64,000 nt of DNA from Gnetum montanum (lineage: Eukaryota > Streptophyta > Gnetopsida > Gnetales > Gnetaceae), in assembly GCA_015680685.1 (NCBI GenBank), contig MNCI01023672.1, positions 376,731 through 440,730 on the forward strand. Reading direction: 5' to 3'. Position 1 is the first letter of the stretch. Each line of letters opens with the position of its first letter. The position numbers were made by a program, and so were the translations under genes. This document shows, piece by piece, positions 34,552 to 46,880 of this stretch. The notes below the pieces were generated by a model. It ran no database searches, was not told the origin of the DNA, and saw only the letters and a list, made by a program, of their open reading frames with translations.

Positions 34552-34799
34552 TCATAACTAATAATGAATTGCTATCGACATGCTATCGAAGCCTTGAATG
34601 TTTATTTTTACCATGCCTTCAAGTGACATGTGTCTTAGCATTCCTTAACATATATCTTAGCATATCCCTTGGATTCAAATATGTAACCTACAAACCACAA
34701 GTCACTTTTTGTAAATAACAAAATAACTCCTCATTAATAAGAAAAAGTAAAAATGATGACATTAAATAAAGTTCAAGGTGTTTTTTTTAATTAAAAAAA

Positions 34800-34942
34800 A
34801 CCGTAGTGGTAAGACTCTTGATTTGAAAATTTTAAATCATGGGCTTGATTTTAGTAGGTAATGTTGAGTTATAAAGTTCTAATTAGATTATATATCTTAA
34901 GGTGTATCTATATTATAATTATTTCAAGGTTTCAACACCCTA
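34800..34942 (+). repeat. SINE family S, copy c
   Basis: It starts within the A-box region (cgtagtggtaagactcttgatttg), has a B-box-like stretch 'catgggcttgattttag', and the full tail to 'caaggtttcaacaccc'. Confidence 0.6.
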
Positions 34943-34969
34943 GTCTTAAAATTTTTTTTCAAAATTTGT

Positions 34970-35058
34970 TTGTAACTTAGCATTACCTACTAATTTGAAA
35001 CTATGACCTTAGTGTTTATGTCAAGACTCATATCATTGAACTAATAACTCATTATTGA
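34970..35058 (-). repeat. SINE family S, copy d (degraded)
   Basis: The minus strand gives 'gagttattagttcaatgatatgagtcttgacat' then 'ggtcatagtttcaaattagtaggtaatgctaagtta', the family head with a poor B box. It lies tail-to-tail with copy c. Confidence 0.45.
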
Positions 35059-35582
35059 AACCAAATATCATAGTCTTTGAGAACCTTCATAATTCATGAT
35101 TATTAAAACTAAAGTCATATAAGAAAATAAATAATAATATTTAAAAAATATAGAGTTTGAGATCAATGAAGAGAGAGTCTAAACTAATGTCGAATAGTTT
35201 TGAGAATGCCTTTTTAGGTTTTTATTCTTATAACCAATTTTGAAAAGCCTCCCTGCTAGGATAGGAAAAGAATCAAACCTTGCCCTTATTTATATGTGTT
35301 CTTAAGGGTTTTCATTTCTTACTAAAGACTTTCTTATAAAGAAAAAAAGAAATCTCTCTCTAATAACAAAAAAAAAATATCAATTATAAATAATGAACAT
35401 AATACTTTTATAAAAATTAAGTAAAATAAAACTTAATAATGTCGTAACATAGTCCTATTTTATTCAAACCTATAACTACATGTGCTTATAGCTTATATAG
35501 CTAATATAAAATATTGGTATAACATAGGTATAATATAATAGTGCTTTTTTCTAGAGAGCATGGGGGAGGCTAGATTGGTGAG

Positions 35583-35736
35583 TGTTAAAACCTTGAAATA
35601 ATTATAATATCAGAAAACCCCCCAAGAAATATAGTCTATTTAAAACTTTATAACTTAACATTACGCACCAAAATCAAACCCATGACTTAGAGTTTTCAAA
35701 TCAAAAGTCTTACCACTAGGCTAACACCTCATTGTT
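35583..35736 (-). repeat. SINE family S, copy e (best-preserved A box)
   Basis: The minus strand has TTAGCCTAGTGGTAAG (plus 35709-35724), which fits the Pol III A box (TRGCNNAGYNGG) exactly. Then comes 'aagtcatgggtttgattttgg' as a decayed B box, and the tail to 'aaggttttaacact'. About 154 bp. Confidence 0.65.
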
Positions 35737-35770
35737 TTGGGGATGGGCATGGGATGCAGGGGATGGAGGG

Positions 35771-35923
35771 GCCTTGCAACTCCAAAATAATTGTAATACA
35801 TGTATCCCCTAAGATATATAGTTCAATTCACAGTTTATAACTCAACATTTCCTAACACAATTAAACCCATGACTTCAAGATTTAAAATCAAGAGTCTAAT
35901 CACTAGGCTAACATCTCATTGTT
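35771..35923 (-). repeat. SINE family S, copy f
   Basis: The minus strand has 'gttagcctagtgattagactcttg', then 'catgggtttaattgtg' and the tail with 'tatatatcttaggggata'. About 153 bp, 35 bp from copy e and in the same orientation. Confidence 0.6.
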
Positions 35924-35952
35924 TATAATATAATAGTAGGAGGGAAGGAATG

Positions 35953-36104
35953 TATGTTGAAACCTTGAAATAATTGTAATATAGGTACAACCAAAGATAT
36001 ATAGTCTAATTAGAACTTATAACTTAGAATTTCCTAAAGGAATTGAACCCATGACTTGAATCTTTCAAATCAAGAATCTTACTATTATGATAACACCTCA
36101 TTGT
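35953..36104 (-). repeat. SINE family S, copy g
   Basis: The minus strand has 'gttatcataatagtaagattcttg', 'catgggttcaattcc' (the least decayed B box of the cluster) and the tail ending 'aaggtttcaac'. About 152 bp. Confidence 0.6.
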
Positions 36105-36150
36105 AAAATATAATAGTATTACTTAGTTTCAATGTAAATAAAGAAAGATA

Positions 36151-36344
36151 ATTTGAAAGCCCAAGTCATGGATTTGATTTTGGTGGGCAATGCTAAGTTA
36201 TAAAGTTCTAATTAAACTAAATATCTTGTGGTGTGCCAATATTATAATTATTTTTGGTTCCAACACTCGCTTATAAAATTCTAAATAGACTATATATCTT
36301 AGGGTGTACTTATATTTTAATTATTTTAGGTTCCAATATCCCTC
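36151..36344 (+). repeat. SINE family S, copies h and i (5' truncated, in tandem)
   Basis: 36151-36268 starts just before the B box (catggatttgattttgg) and runs to 'ggttccaacactcg'. 36269-36344 repeats only the tail (cttataaaattctaaatagac ... ggttccaatatccct). A further tail-only scrap stands at 36546-36600. Confidence 0.5.
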
Positions 36345-36600
36345 TAATGTAAATAAAGATCCTTATAATTTCTAGAAGCTAGCTCATTAGCTTACTTCAT
36401 CACTAGCATCATAGCCTTATCCCAACAAAATGAGGTTAACAAATGGCTTAAGTACTTAGCTCATTATTTTATTAGCCAATAGCTTGCCAATTTGAGCTAC
36501 ACTTAAGATGTTAATATATTTCTCTATAATGTTTCTAATGTATCATGTTAGCTAGATATCTTGGGATGTACTTATAATTATTCTTTGAGGTTTTGATACA
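36345..36600. other. Short unassigned spacer ending in a SINE tail scrap
   Basis: No frame or repeat was recognised at 36345-36545. 36546-36600 resembles the tail of SINE family S (agatatcttgggatgtacttataatta). Confidence 0.35.
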
Positions 36601-37160
36601 AAAAATGGATTAGTTACATTAGTTCTATAAAGAGATAGATCTTTATCTATTTGCAATTTTTTCAGAAAATCTTCAATTATTTTTTCCATGTCCTTTTTTA
36701 TCCTCCTTTGGGTGACTTTCATGAAATAGTGATGTAGCAGTACTTTTTAATAGGCTTATTATTTCATATTCTTTGCACATGTTCAAACCATTTAACATGA
36801 CATTCTTGTAGCTTATCTAATATAAAAATCACTCAAGCATTCCTCTAGCATTTTTATTATACAATTTCATCTAAACATTTGTATTACTACCACAATGATT
36901 TGTTGTACATGTTTTTTTTATAACTTAGCATTTGACAACATATAATATAGCAAGTCTAATTATTGTCTTGTAACATTTTTTCTTTAGTTTTATTGAAATT
37001 GTTTTATGGCATAAAACACTATTAGATTGTCTCCATTTTACCCATCTTGGGTGCTCATTATGATATTGCTACTTCTTGAAACTAAAATTGAAAATTTTTT
37101 ATTATGTCCATCGAGACTCCTTAGATCTATCAGACTAGTTTAGGAATTCTTTTTATAAAA
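36601..37160 (-). pseudogene. RTE-type LINE fragment, region after reverse transcriptase
   Basis: On the minus strand 36690-36830 gives HVKWFEHVQR, then KSPKGG and RTWKKIIEDF with stops between. This resembles the C-terminal region of a common plant non-LTR element (recalled pattern LRWFGHV-RR ... GRPKKTW). It is a different LINE family from the L1-type copies here. 36840-37160 is probably further sequence of the same element but cannot be assigned by itself. Confidence 0.5.
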
Positions 37161-37199
37161 CTTCAATTGTTTTTCAATCACGATGGTTTCCTGTGGAGC

Positions 37200-40100
37200 T
37201 ATTGTGGTAAATGTTTTTGGTAAGGAATGATCTGAAGATGAAAAATTATAATATCTTTGAGACTATAGAGACTATGAAGAATTTTGAAGCTTTTGATTTT
37301 ATTTACTTAATTATTTTTATGAATCCCTATCAAAAGATATCAATTTATGATACATATTTTATCATATTATTAGATTTAGTTACCCAAATAAGGGTTTTAC
37401 ACTAGTAATTCATGTTATCCTTAACTTTGCTAATGTTGGTCCCAAGCCTAGATACATTAAAAGGAGGGATAGCATAAGGTTAATAGCTTGTTGTAAAACC
37501 TTGTCAAATCTCATGGATGAGTTTCTTTTTTAGATTTTGCAAATGCTAGGGCATTTCCAAGATTCGATGTGCAATAGTCACATGATCAAAGATGATTTGA
37601 AAAAACTATAAATAAACAAAGATTTAGATTTTTTTAGAGGTAAATGGTGAAAAAGAACTCATGTAGGCTAGAATGATAATGATGATTCAAACTATCCTTG
37701 CATGCTATGGAATTAATGTTTTGCATGCTCATTATTTTTTCAAATCTTTTATATTTGTTGAACTAGCCAATTCTAAAATAGTTGATAAATCGTTGGATCT
37801 TAAATTCTTTATAAATTAGCATAATACTTTTCTTGCTCAAGAATGAAAAGTAGATTTTGATCCCTATTCTTCTAATTGCTCTAAAATGTCTTGTTAGATT
37901 AAATTAGAAAATATTTCTTTTATTTTTCAAAGTGTTGAAAGCTAAATTGTTGGTAGCATTGGCACAATTCTGAAGATAGAGTCAAAAACATTACTAGATG
38001 GTGTATAGCACACATGTTATTTTATAGAGATTAATTTATGACAATGAAAGATAAAATTAAAACTCAAGATCGATAATCAATATTTTTTCTAAAAAATTAC
38101 ATACTATAATTTGCGAAGATGTTGCAACTATTGTTATCATGAAGGGCATGTTATTAGAATCTATTCTATTCTCAATAAAAAATTTATTTGTGAGGAAAAT
38201 AAACAATAATATTTAGAAAAAGTAAATAATGGTAGTTTTCAATAGGCACATATGAAATCTTCTTCAACTTGTAATCCACCTTTTGGTAATCCATTTAATT
38301 CTAAAGGTGCTAGCAAACTCTTGATATCTAAAGAGACTTCCTCTTTAGAAAGAAAGAAATTTTTAGTAGGAACTAGCAATGCAAATAATAGGTTAGGTGG
38401 ATTTCACTTAGTGAAACATAAAAAGAAGATACCTATAGATATTGCTTTCAATTTAAAAAATCTAAAGGTATTTCCTTCTCTCTCTTCTTCTACTACTCTT
38501 TCAAATGTTTTTTATCAAATAGTGTTATTTCATTTATTAGTGACATGAATTGTAAGAAAAATGTTGAGCTTAAAAAATTAAGGATGGGGGCCTTCTCTTA
38601 CACGTCTCAATGTTAATTTTATCATGGAATGCCTAGGGCCTTTTGATATATACCAAGCAAATATTGCCTGGGAGTATCTTTCAAACAAGCATGTATCTCT
38701 AGATTTTATTTTCTTGCAAGAAATTAAGATTTTAGTTCATGATATTAGTTTTAATTATAGATATATTTTTAAAAATTACATTATTTTTCTATTGCTCATG
38801 AAGTTAATAAAGGAGTTGTTGCTATTCTTGTTAATAAAATTGAATTGGAAGAGTTTTAAATTCTAGTTTTGACAACCTTGAAAGAGTTACTTAGATTACT
38901 TGTCATAGTGAAAAAGGGAACTTTAGACTCTATAATATTTATACTTCTAATAATTCAAAAGATGAATTAGAGGTTTGAAAATATCTTCTATCGCTACCTA
39001 AATTTTCTTGGATTAGTGGAGGTGATTTCTATATGGTTGAAAGTCCTTTAGATAAACTTGGTGATCTTTCTCCTAATATGGATTTTGAAGTCTTTATGAA
39101 ATGCATAAAAAAAATTCTTCTAGTGATATTTTTTAGATTGACTAAGGGTAGTGAACTACTTGTAGAATAAAAAATTATGCTAGATGGTTTGGAAAGAAAT
39201 TTTCCAAGTGTCAAGTTGGAGAATATCTTACAAAATCTATAAAGAAAATGCAAATTCTTCTAGACTAGAATTATTTTGATTTTGAAACTTATAAAACCTT
39301 GTCTAAAGCTTGTTATTCTAAATAATTTTGGGATGCTTTTGTAGCTAAAAATGCTCTTACTAAAAGTCATATGGATTGGCTAAAATTTTAAGATAAACCT
39401 TACAAGGAATTTTTTAAAGGTTATCTAAAATGGAATAACTTTAAATAAATGATTCCATCCTTAAAGATCTTGATACTATTAATAATTTTTTAGCAAATTA
39501 TTTTTCTTTTAAATATTTTAACAAGGAATCTTTCTAGGCCTCTAGTATGCATATTCCTCATCTTATAATAGAAGTACATTACAATATTCTTGAAGTTGAA
39601 ATTAGAATGGAAGAAATAAAAGAAAAAACCTTTAGTTTAGTAGATGGTAGAGCTCTAGGTTTTGATGGTTTTCCAATTGAAATTTTTAAGAAGCATAGGG
39701 ACATCATTAAAGATGATCTCTTTCATGTTTCTCAAGAAGTCATTAAAAATGTTTTTCTTGGTAAAAATATTAATAAATGTACAGTTTTTCTTCTTTCAAG
39801 AATAGAGATCTTCAAGATATTGGTAATTCGAGGCCTATTATTCTTCTTAACAATACTTATAAAATTTTAGCAAAATGCATGACTTGCCAAATTTAGAAGG
39901 TTATTCAAGATATCATCAAACATAATTAGATTGGTTTTGTTAAAGGTGGAAATATCTAAAATAATGTTATTATAGTTTGGAAGGAAACGTAGTGGGCTTT
40001 TGATACTAACCAAGATATTGTTTTTCTTAAGTTAGATTATGCCAAGGCTTTTGATAGTATTGAATGGAATTTCATTATTTCGTCTCTATATACTAGGATT

Positions 40101-41217
40101 TGGTGGTTATTTTATTCATCTTATTTGTACCCTACTCACTAATGCTAATGTTCAAGTTGCTACTTGAATTAAGTTCATTCTTTTCTTTCAATGGTTGGTT
40201 TGTCAAGGTTGTCATCTAGTTTTCTATCTTTTTATTATTGTTGTAGAATTTCTTTCACATGATCCATATTATGATCTACAAGGAAATATCATTAAGGAAA
40301 TTTCAATGGATGATTAAGGTATAAAATTTTTGAATATGCCCTTTGTAGATGATTATTTTTTTTATGATCACTAATTCTTTACAACATATAAACTCTCTTT
40401 TAGCTAAAGTGGATGATTACTGCATGTTATCTAGCTCTTGGATCAATTGGGAAAAACTTTTTGTTTATTGTAATGGTAATATTGATGAGTGGGTTAATTT
40501 CAGGTCTTAGAAAATCTTCAAAATTTTAGGAATACATTTTTCTTTTGAGCTAAATCTTACTATTTTCTACAATTATGTAGGTTATAAAATTGAAAAGAAG
40601 CTTGAAAAAAAGAAAGAAAAAAAGCTCATACTTGCTAGCAAAATTTTAGTTATTAAGCAGATACTTGAATGAACTCATATTTATTACTTCAGTTGCTGGG
40701 CTCCTTTTAAAACTTCTTATGATAATATTAATCGTATTATCCATCTGTTTATTTGTTCTACTAAGAAACATAGAAAATATTTTTCTATAATTGCTTAGAT
40801 ATTTATACTAGCAGTAGAAAAGATGGAGGACTTAGTCTCATTCATTGTTATAACTAGTGTATTCTTCTTATTGTAAAATGGATTACAAAGTGCATTGATA
40901 AAGATAATGTTTGGATGCTCCTTTTAAGAAAAAAGCTTATGTAAGGAAAACCTAAGAATGATAATAGTTGATGTTCTAATAACTTTCTTTACCATCTTCT
41001 TTGTCCTTAGGCTATTTCTATTTTTAGTTTTCTAATTCTTAAACAAATTTAGAAGACATGGTGTAAGCTTAGTAAATATTATAATTATATTCATATTATA
41101 GTTTCACAAGACATGCTTATGCAAATTATTCCATGGTGGCTTTCTTTTAATAAAGGAGCATGTACTACTAATGCATTTAGCTTGTGTACTACTTGGCACA
41201 AATTCGGTATCACTATA
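37200..41217 (+). pseudogene. L1-type LINE copy 5, first part (ORF1, endonuclease, reverse transcriptase)
   Basis: 37211-37405 gives MKNFEAFDFIYLI, the ORF1 segment also seen in copy 1. About 38115-38160 gives the zinc knuckle CNYCYHEGHVIRIY, with the last Cys lost. 38624-38866 gives the endonuclease start with VSLDFIFLQEIKI. 39547-39870 covers the linker and early reverse transcriptase. About 40030 gives IVFLKLDYAKAFDSIEWNF, and 40335-40356 gives MPFVDDYFF, the motif-C aspartate pair. The copy is cut at 41217 by element B and resumes at 54431. Stops are frequent. Confidence 0.8.
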
Positions 41218-42132
41218 TGATGAGCATCAAAGTGTTGCATCAATGGCGTCCCATTTATGTGGTGTTGCCCCATCGATGGGGCCACATCTTTGTCTACGAG
41301 GCCTCATTGATATAGCCGTATAATAAAAACTATAAATACAAGCTCATAGCCATGTTTATGGGGATATCAAGTCATAATAGTAGTAAAGCTCTTGTAGTTT
41401 TTCCATTTGAAAGTTAGAATATTTCTCTGAGTGCTTGTAGTAGGAGTCAGAAAGTGTACGGATATTTATTCAAGCACTGTTGTACCTGAACCACACCAAT
41501 GTGTATAGTAATAAAGATGAGCCTTTTGATTAAACCTTGTAGCACTTAGAATAGATTAAATATTTGTTTATGCATTCATTATTTTCATTAAATATGCAAT
41601 TAATTAAGATAAATTAAGCTAAATTAGACTTTAAGAAATTAGTTAATTGGTTAAGCTAAAAAGATTAAACACATAAGTATGATTGTTTCCTGCGTAAACA
41701 TGTATTCGCTTGGTAATCCCAGTAGCATTATTGTTTGGTGCGCCCAGTAGTGTAGTGCTTGGTAGCTTAGCAATGGATATGTGGGTTTAGGACATGTATG
41801 GAAAGTGGGACTAGATGCTTATGTTAAGACTAGTAAGAGACTAGTTAAGTAGTTAAATTAAATTAGTTATTAAATTATTGCATCTCTTTACTTTAAGAAC
41901 CAAAGAACATAAAACATAAAACAATAAAAATCATATGCCTCAAATACACTAAACCATACCTTTGTACATCACAAGTGTAATTGGGAAGAAAACAAATTAC
42001 CATTAGGATAGGGTTCACTTTCTAAATGACTAGTGTACTGTAAGACATAGAGTTTAGGGAATTCAACTAGATCGTGCGTGAATGCTTCATGATTCATATG
42101 GTTGAGTGTAGGGGTACCTTCATTTCTCATCA
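41218..42132 (+). repeat. 5' LTR of element B
   Basis: It starts TGATGAGC and ends TTCTCATCA. It contains palindromic CCATCGATGG-type motifs (41240-41310), a TATA-like TATAAATACA at 41331, an AATAAAGATG polyadenylation-like signal near 41511, and the end motif 'ggttgagtgtaggggtacc' shared with family A. It is a close relative of family A, with a different U3 palindrome. Confidence 0.85.
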
Positions 42133-42133
42133 T

Positions 42134-42152
42134 TGACGCCATTGCTGGGGAC
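42134..42152 (+). other. Primer-binding site of element B
   Basis: TGACGCCATTGCTGGGGAC lies one base inside the 5' LTR and fits the tRNA-Asp-type site of Tat/Athila elements with three transitions. Confidence 0.75.
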
Positions 42153-42282
42153 TCTTTTTGTTTGAAACATGTACTAGCTAGGATTAGTGAACATCATTAA
42201 TATCATTGGATGAACCCCAAGGTCAATATCACTCTCACATGTAATATAATATATAAGTAGATTGGTGTTTTATTTGTTTGCA

Positions 42283-44350
42283 AAATGTCTTCTTCTCTTA
42301 GGCATGATGATGTTAAACCACTGATGCCTAATTTCACCTTCATCCTACACCAAGATAAACAACTGTGATGGAATGATATGGAAGGCAACATTGTAATGCC
42401 TTCAGATCAATTTATGCTCATGATGTTACTTCAAACTCTTACAAAGTTAGGCATCCATGATCTTTAAGAGGAGTACATTGTGCATAATTACGACTACTGG
42501 GACTATCATTCCATTGAAACACAATGTTGAAGAGATCGACACCAGGAGAAGCAACATGAGTTTATGAAGGGGAAATGGTTCACCAATCCATTGTTCTTGC
42601 TGAACCAAGACAATAATTAAGGTCCTTTCTCTGGAGGCTCTCAACATGAACATTCTCCACCCCTTGTTACTGATGATGGGGTTGTAAACCTAAATCTACA
42701 TTCCACTATCAACAAACTAGGTTTTGATAAAGATGGCTATTAAGGCAGGGGCTTGGGCAAGCGTCAATATGATAAGAAACCTGATGAACATGACCATGGA
42801 AACCGAAGGGGAGTTGGCAGATACCATGCTGATGGTAGTCCTTCTCCCTCTTCACCCTCTTCATTTTCATCTTCTTCTTCCTTTTCTTCTGATTCTGAGA
42901 AATACCACAAAATAAATAATTGTGATGGAGTTGGGTAGAAAGACAATAATACTAATTGCCATGCCCAGAATAATTGAAGGTGTAACAAAGGACATTAGTA
43001 GCAACAACAAAATAATGCTAATGATGAGCCTTTATTGGCAACTTGAAGCATGCTTAACATTGCAGAGGTAGTCAAGATCCCAATTAGGCATGTGAAAGAT
43101 AGTCGAATCAAGTGCTTAGACATGAATAATATCCTAAGATTTGAGGGGTGATATAACTTTGATCCACAAGACCATCTACAAGCCTTTCATGATGCCTAAA
43201 CCTTACAAAACATAGAGAATGACTAGCAAAAAATGAAGCTATTCCCTAGGACACTCATCAAAGAGGAAGAAAGCTAGAACTTATCCTTAGAGTCAGAATT
43301 TATCTACTGATGTAGTATAATGCTTAATCTATTCAATGATAAATACCTGATGTAATCCAAAGTGTCCAATCTGAAAAGGTAAATCCAAGGCTAAAAATAA
43401 GGAACACATGAACCCTTGGATTCCACCATGGGTAGATATTATTCTCTGTTCCATTAATGCCTAGGTTATGGTTATTCTTAGAGGAAACAACTCCACCACA
43501 TTATAGATGGGCTTAGAGTAAAAACCAAAAGAACTCTTGGGGTTTATGCCCAAGGGAGACTATTTGAACTAAGAGCTTATCAAATACAAAGGCTAATAGA
43601 GTAGGTAGCAAAAGAAGAAGGTGAGTTGTAAAAAATAAAAAGTGTAGAAGAATATAATAGGAATCCTTCCATTAGGAAAAGGAAGGTCCAATTCTATGAC
43701 GAGGAGTCACCACTTAACGAGGTGGTGAATAGGAAAACCTTACCCATCCAAAAATCTACTTTTGAAATTTTGGCAAAGGTTGACAAACTATGGAACTCTT
43801 TGGATAAAAAATTTCAAACTACTATGAAGATTGCTAAAGAATACAAATAACAAAATAGTGATCGTAATCGTAGGAGGGGGAAAGAAGCTAAACATGCCTA
43901 CCAAAGAGGTAAGGGCAAAGCTACTGTAATAGAAGAAGTTGTGGAGATAGACTTCGATAATGATGGTGGATGTGACATCTACCAATATGAACATCCCAAG
44001 GGATGTTGTTCCATCATGTTACACTTACAAGAGTCTAGGATGTATGTTTTTAAATCCATAACTAGCAAGAAGGATAGCACCCAAAAGGCTACTTTATCCT
44101 CAGGGCAATCCAAGGCAATTCCACTAGCAATAATAAGCTTACTATCCAAGTGGAGCTCCACCACAACCATATGAGAAATACCAGTAGTGGTAGCAATCAC
44201 AATAATGGGAAATGCCATTGCTAAGAAAGCAATCCTTATAGGCAACTAGATCCATACAGGTACTATGTTTAGCAACCTGTTTCTCCACAAAGTCCTACTA
44301 GCCATGCCTCATTCCAACATAACTATTACCCTCTAGAGTATCATTGAACT
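42283..44350 (+). pseudogene. Gag of element B (degraded)
   Basis: It starts near 'aaaatgtcttcttctctta'. Pieces in different frames include a Ser-rich tract (SPSPSSPSSFSSSSSFSSDS, 42830-42900), SMLNIAEVVKIPIRH (about 43050), a stretch IDGLRVKTKRTL-like near 43505-43540, a Lys-rich tract at 43855-43920, and CDIYQYEHPKGC at 43970-44010, which has lost one Cys compared with CEICQYDHPKGC in A2. It assembles the virus-like particle. At least six stops or shifts are present. 44350-44780 is a degraded linker with no motif. Confidence 0.7.
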
Positions 44351-44789
44351 CATTCACTATATACTTGAGAAAAATACCCATATCCATACCATCCTCTACA
44401 TCCATCTACACACACATCCCTTGGTCATTAACCCAGTTACCTCTTGCTTCATCCATGTAAGGAGAAACTCCATCACAACTACAGTAATGAAATGCTATGA
44501 GGGTTGTAAATTTGCAACCAACCTTCCAACCAAGTGGTTGAGACAATTGATCTAGGATATGACCATTTTTTTGACCTAATAGTCCTCCCAAACCCTCACA
44601 ACCTAATGTGATTAGTCATCCTATATCTTCAACATCCTCATCCTCTACATCAAACACATTTGAGAGCCTTTCAAACCAAACACCACCTTAGATCTGCACT
44701 GTGATGCTAAATCATGTTGTTTTTGATTAGATAAAGGATAGAAACCTTCCCACAAAAGGATCTGACTTAGGAAGTACTCTTGTTTACTT

Positions 44790-45180
44790 GCAGATTATAG
44801 GACATGAGCCATGCAAGGCTATTTTTAATTTTGGTTCTAGTGTCAATCTCATCTCCTATGACATGTACAAGGCCTGGAACCTACCACCTCTTAAGAAGAG
44901 CAATATCCATTTGGAATTGGTAGACTAATTAATCACTATTCCTTTGGGATTAGTGGGGGAAATCATGATCATAGTCTATGAGTGGTCCTATCCTATTGAT
45001 TTTCTAGTGATCAAGGTAGAAAACAGAAAAGGCGACCTCTCCATCATTATGGGACATGCATGGTTAAGCACTGTTGATACATGAATGGGCATTAGGGACC
45101 TCTCCTTGGAAATTTCCAAGGAAAATGAATTTGGATGGCTTGAGAAGAAGTGAGTTCCATGCATTACATATAGTGATAAT
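44790..45180 (+). pseudogene. Aspartic protease of element B
   Basis: The active-site region reads AIFNFGSSVNLIS (about 44817-44855), so the catalytic Asp of DSG is lost. The rest keeps LPPLKKSNIHLELVD, PLGLV, DFLVIKV, SIIMGHAWLST and GIRDLSLEISKENEFG. It is collinear with the A2 protease. Confidence 0.7.
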
Positions 45181-45312
45181 GGGTGCAATTACATGTATAA
45201 AATCTAGTCCATTAAAAGTACATTCATCAAAGTATGCAATTAGTGTGCACATGAAATTGATATCCAAAGATTCCTATACACAATAACAAAAAAATAGGAG
45301 GACACCCAGTGG

Positions 45313-46880
45313 TTGACAACTAACTCTAATTGTAGCAAATTATGCATCAAACCCACTAAGAGCTTAACATGTGCTTATATCAAAGGTATGGGTGAACTTG
45401 AGCAAGTTCATCACCAACTCTTTGATGATGAAGTTGATGATATCTGTTGGGGAGAGTTGGCAATCCTTGATCATTTTAAGCTAAAGCCCCTAGAGTTGAA
45501 AACTCTACTAGCCGAAATGAAGTATGCATTTTTAAACAATGGAAAGGAAATCATAATTAATGCAAATCTTTCTCCCAAACAAAAAGACAAGCTATTGTAG
45601 GTGGTCAAAAAATGGTCAATTTCCTTTGCTTGGTCATATCCTAAATTGATTGGAATTGATCCAACTATATGCTAGCATTGTATCTACATCGACCCAACCA
45701 TGAAGCCATGAAGGTAGCCACAAAGGTGGATGAATCCCAAGTTGAAGTAGATTGTCAAAGAGGAAATAGAACAACTCCTTAAGGCAAGGTTCATCTATCC
45801 CATCATAGATAGTAAGTGGGTTAGCCCACTTGTAATTGTGCCAAAGAAAAGTGGTAAGTGTTAGGTCTACATCAACTTTAGGCTGTTAAATATGGTAACA
45901 TTTAAAGATCATTTTCCATTGCCATTTGTGGACCAAGTGTTGGACACTATATTTGGGCATTGTTGTTATAGCTTTTTGGATGGTTATAGTGGCTATAACC
46001 AAATCCAAATTGCACTAGAAGATTATGCCAAAACAACATTCACAAGTCCCTAGGGGACTTTTGCATATTATAAGATGTCGTTCAGTCTATGCAATTCTCT
46101 AGCAGCATTTCAATGCTTGGTCCTTAGTATTTTTTAATAAAAAATTGGTAGTGGGGTAGAAGTCTTTATGGATGACTTCTCTACCTATGGGGCTACATTT
46201 GAGCAAGCCCTAGATCACCTTGAGCAAGTACTAAAAAGATGTGTTGAAACCAACCTTAGGCTCAATTGGTAAAGAAGTCATTTAATGGTCTAGGAAGGCA
46301 TAGTACTGGGGCACAAAATGACTTAGGTAGGGATTGACGTAGACCTAGAAAATATAAGGGTCATCCAAGGAATCACATGTTAACTAGAGATAGTCAAAGA
46401 TGTTTGATCATTCCTTGGACGCACTGGCTACTACTGGTGGTTCATAGAGAATTTCTCTAAGAGTGTAGAGCCATTGGTCGAGCTTACAAAGAAAGATGCT
46501 CCATTCATCTGAACCGAGTGTGAACATGCATTCCAACAGCTAAAGGAAAAATTTGTAGAAACTCCAATTCTACAGGCACTAGACTAGTCTAGACCATTTC
46601 ATACAATGATAGATGCATTTAATTATGCCTTGCAAGCTATGCTTATGTAGTTGGACAATAAGAAATGTCCATATTATATCCACTGCGTGAGTTGAAGCAT
46701 TGTGGGTGCATAGTTGAATTACATCACAACTAAGAAAGAACTAATAGCAATGGTGTATGATCTCAAAAATTTCAGGCACTATGTGCTTGGCTATAATGTG
46801 TTTGTGCACATAGATCATAGTGCTATTCGCTTCCTAATGAAAAAGCCAATGGTAAGACCTTGTATCATACAGTAGCTAGT
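45313..46880 (+). pseudogene. Reverse transcriptase and RNase H of element B
   Basis: It copies element RNA into DNA. 45313-45600 holds the leader with LAILDHFKLKPLELKTLLAEMKYAF, typical of Tat/Athila. Reverse transcriptase follows: EIEQLLKARFIYPI, SPLVIVPKKSGKC, a stretch CCYSFLDGYSGYNQIQIA (motif A), FAYYKMSFSLCNSLAAFQ, and FMDDFSTYG at 46163-46190 (motif C with both Asp). RNase H/thumb parts include SFLGRTGYYWWFIENFSKSV, DAFNYALQAML and TTKKELIAMVYDLKNFRHYV. Trp codons have become TAG in several places, for example at about 46584 where the family has PDWS. Confidence 0.8.

Noticed and set aside
35709-35725. Functional tRNA gene at the A-box match
   Set aside because: The A and B boxes recur in eight or more copies with a shared non-tRNA tail, and the acceptor-stem pairing is not evident. 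A SINE family explains it better.
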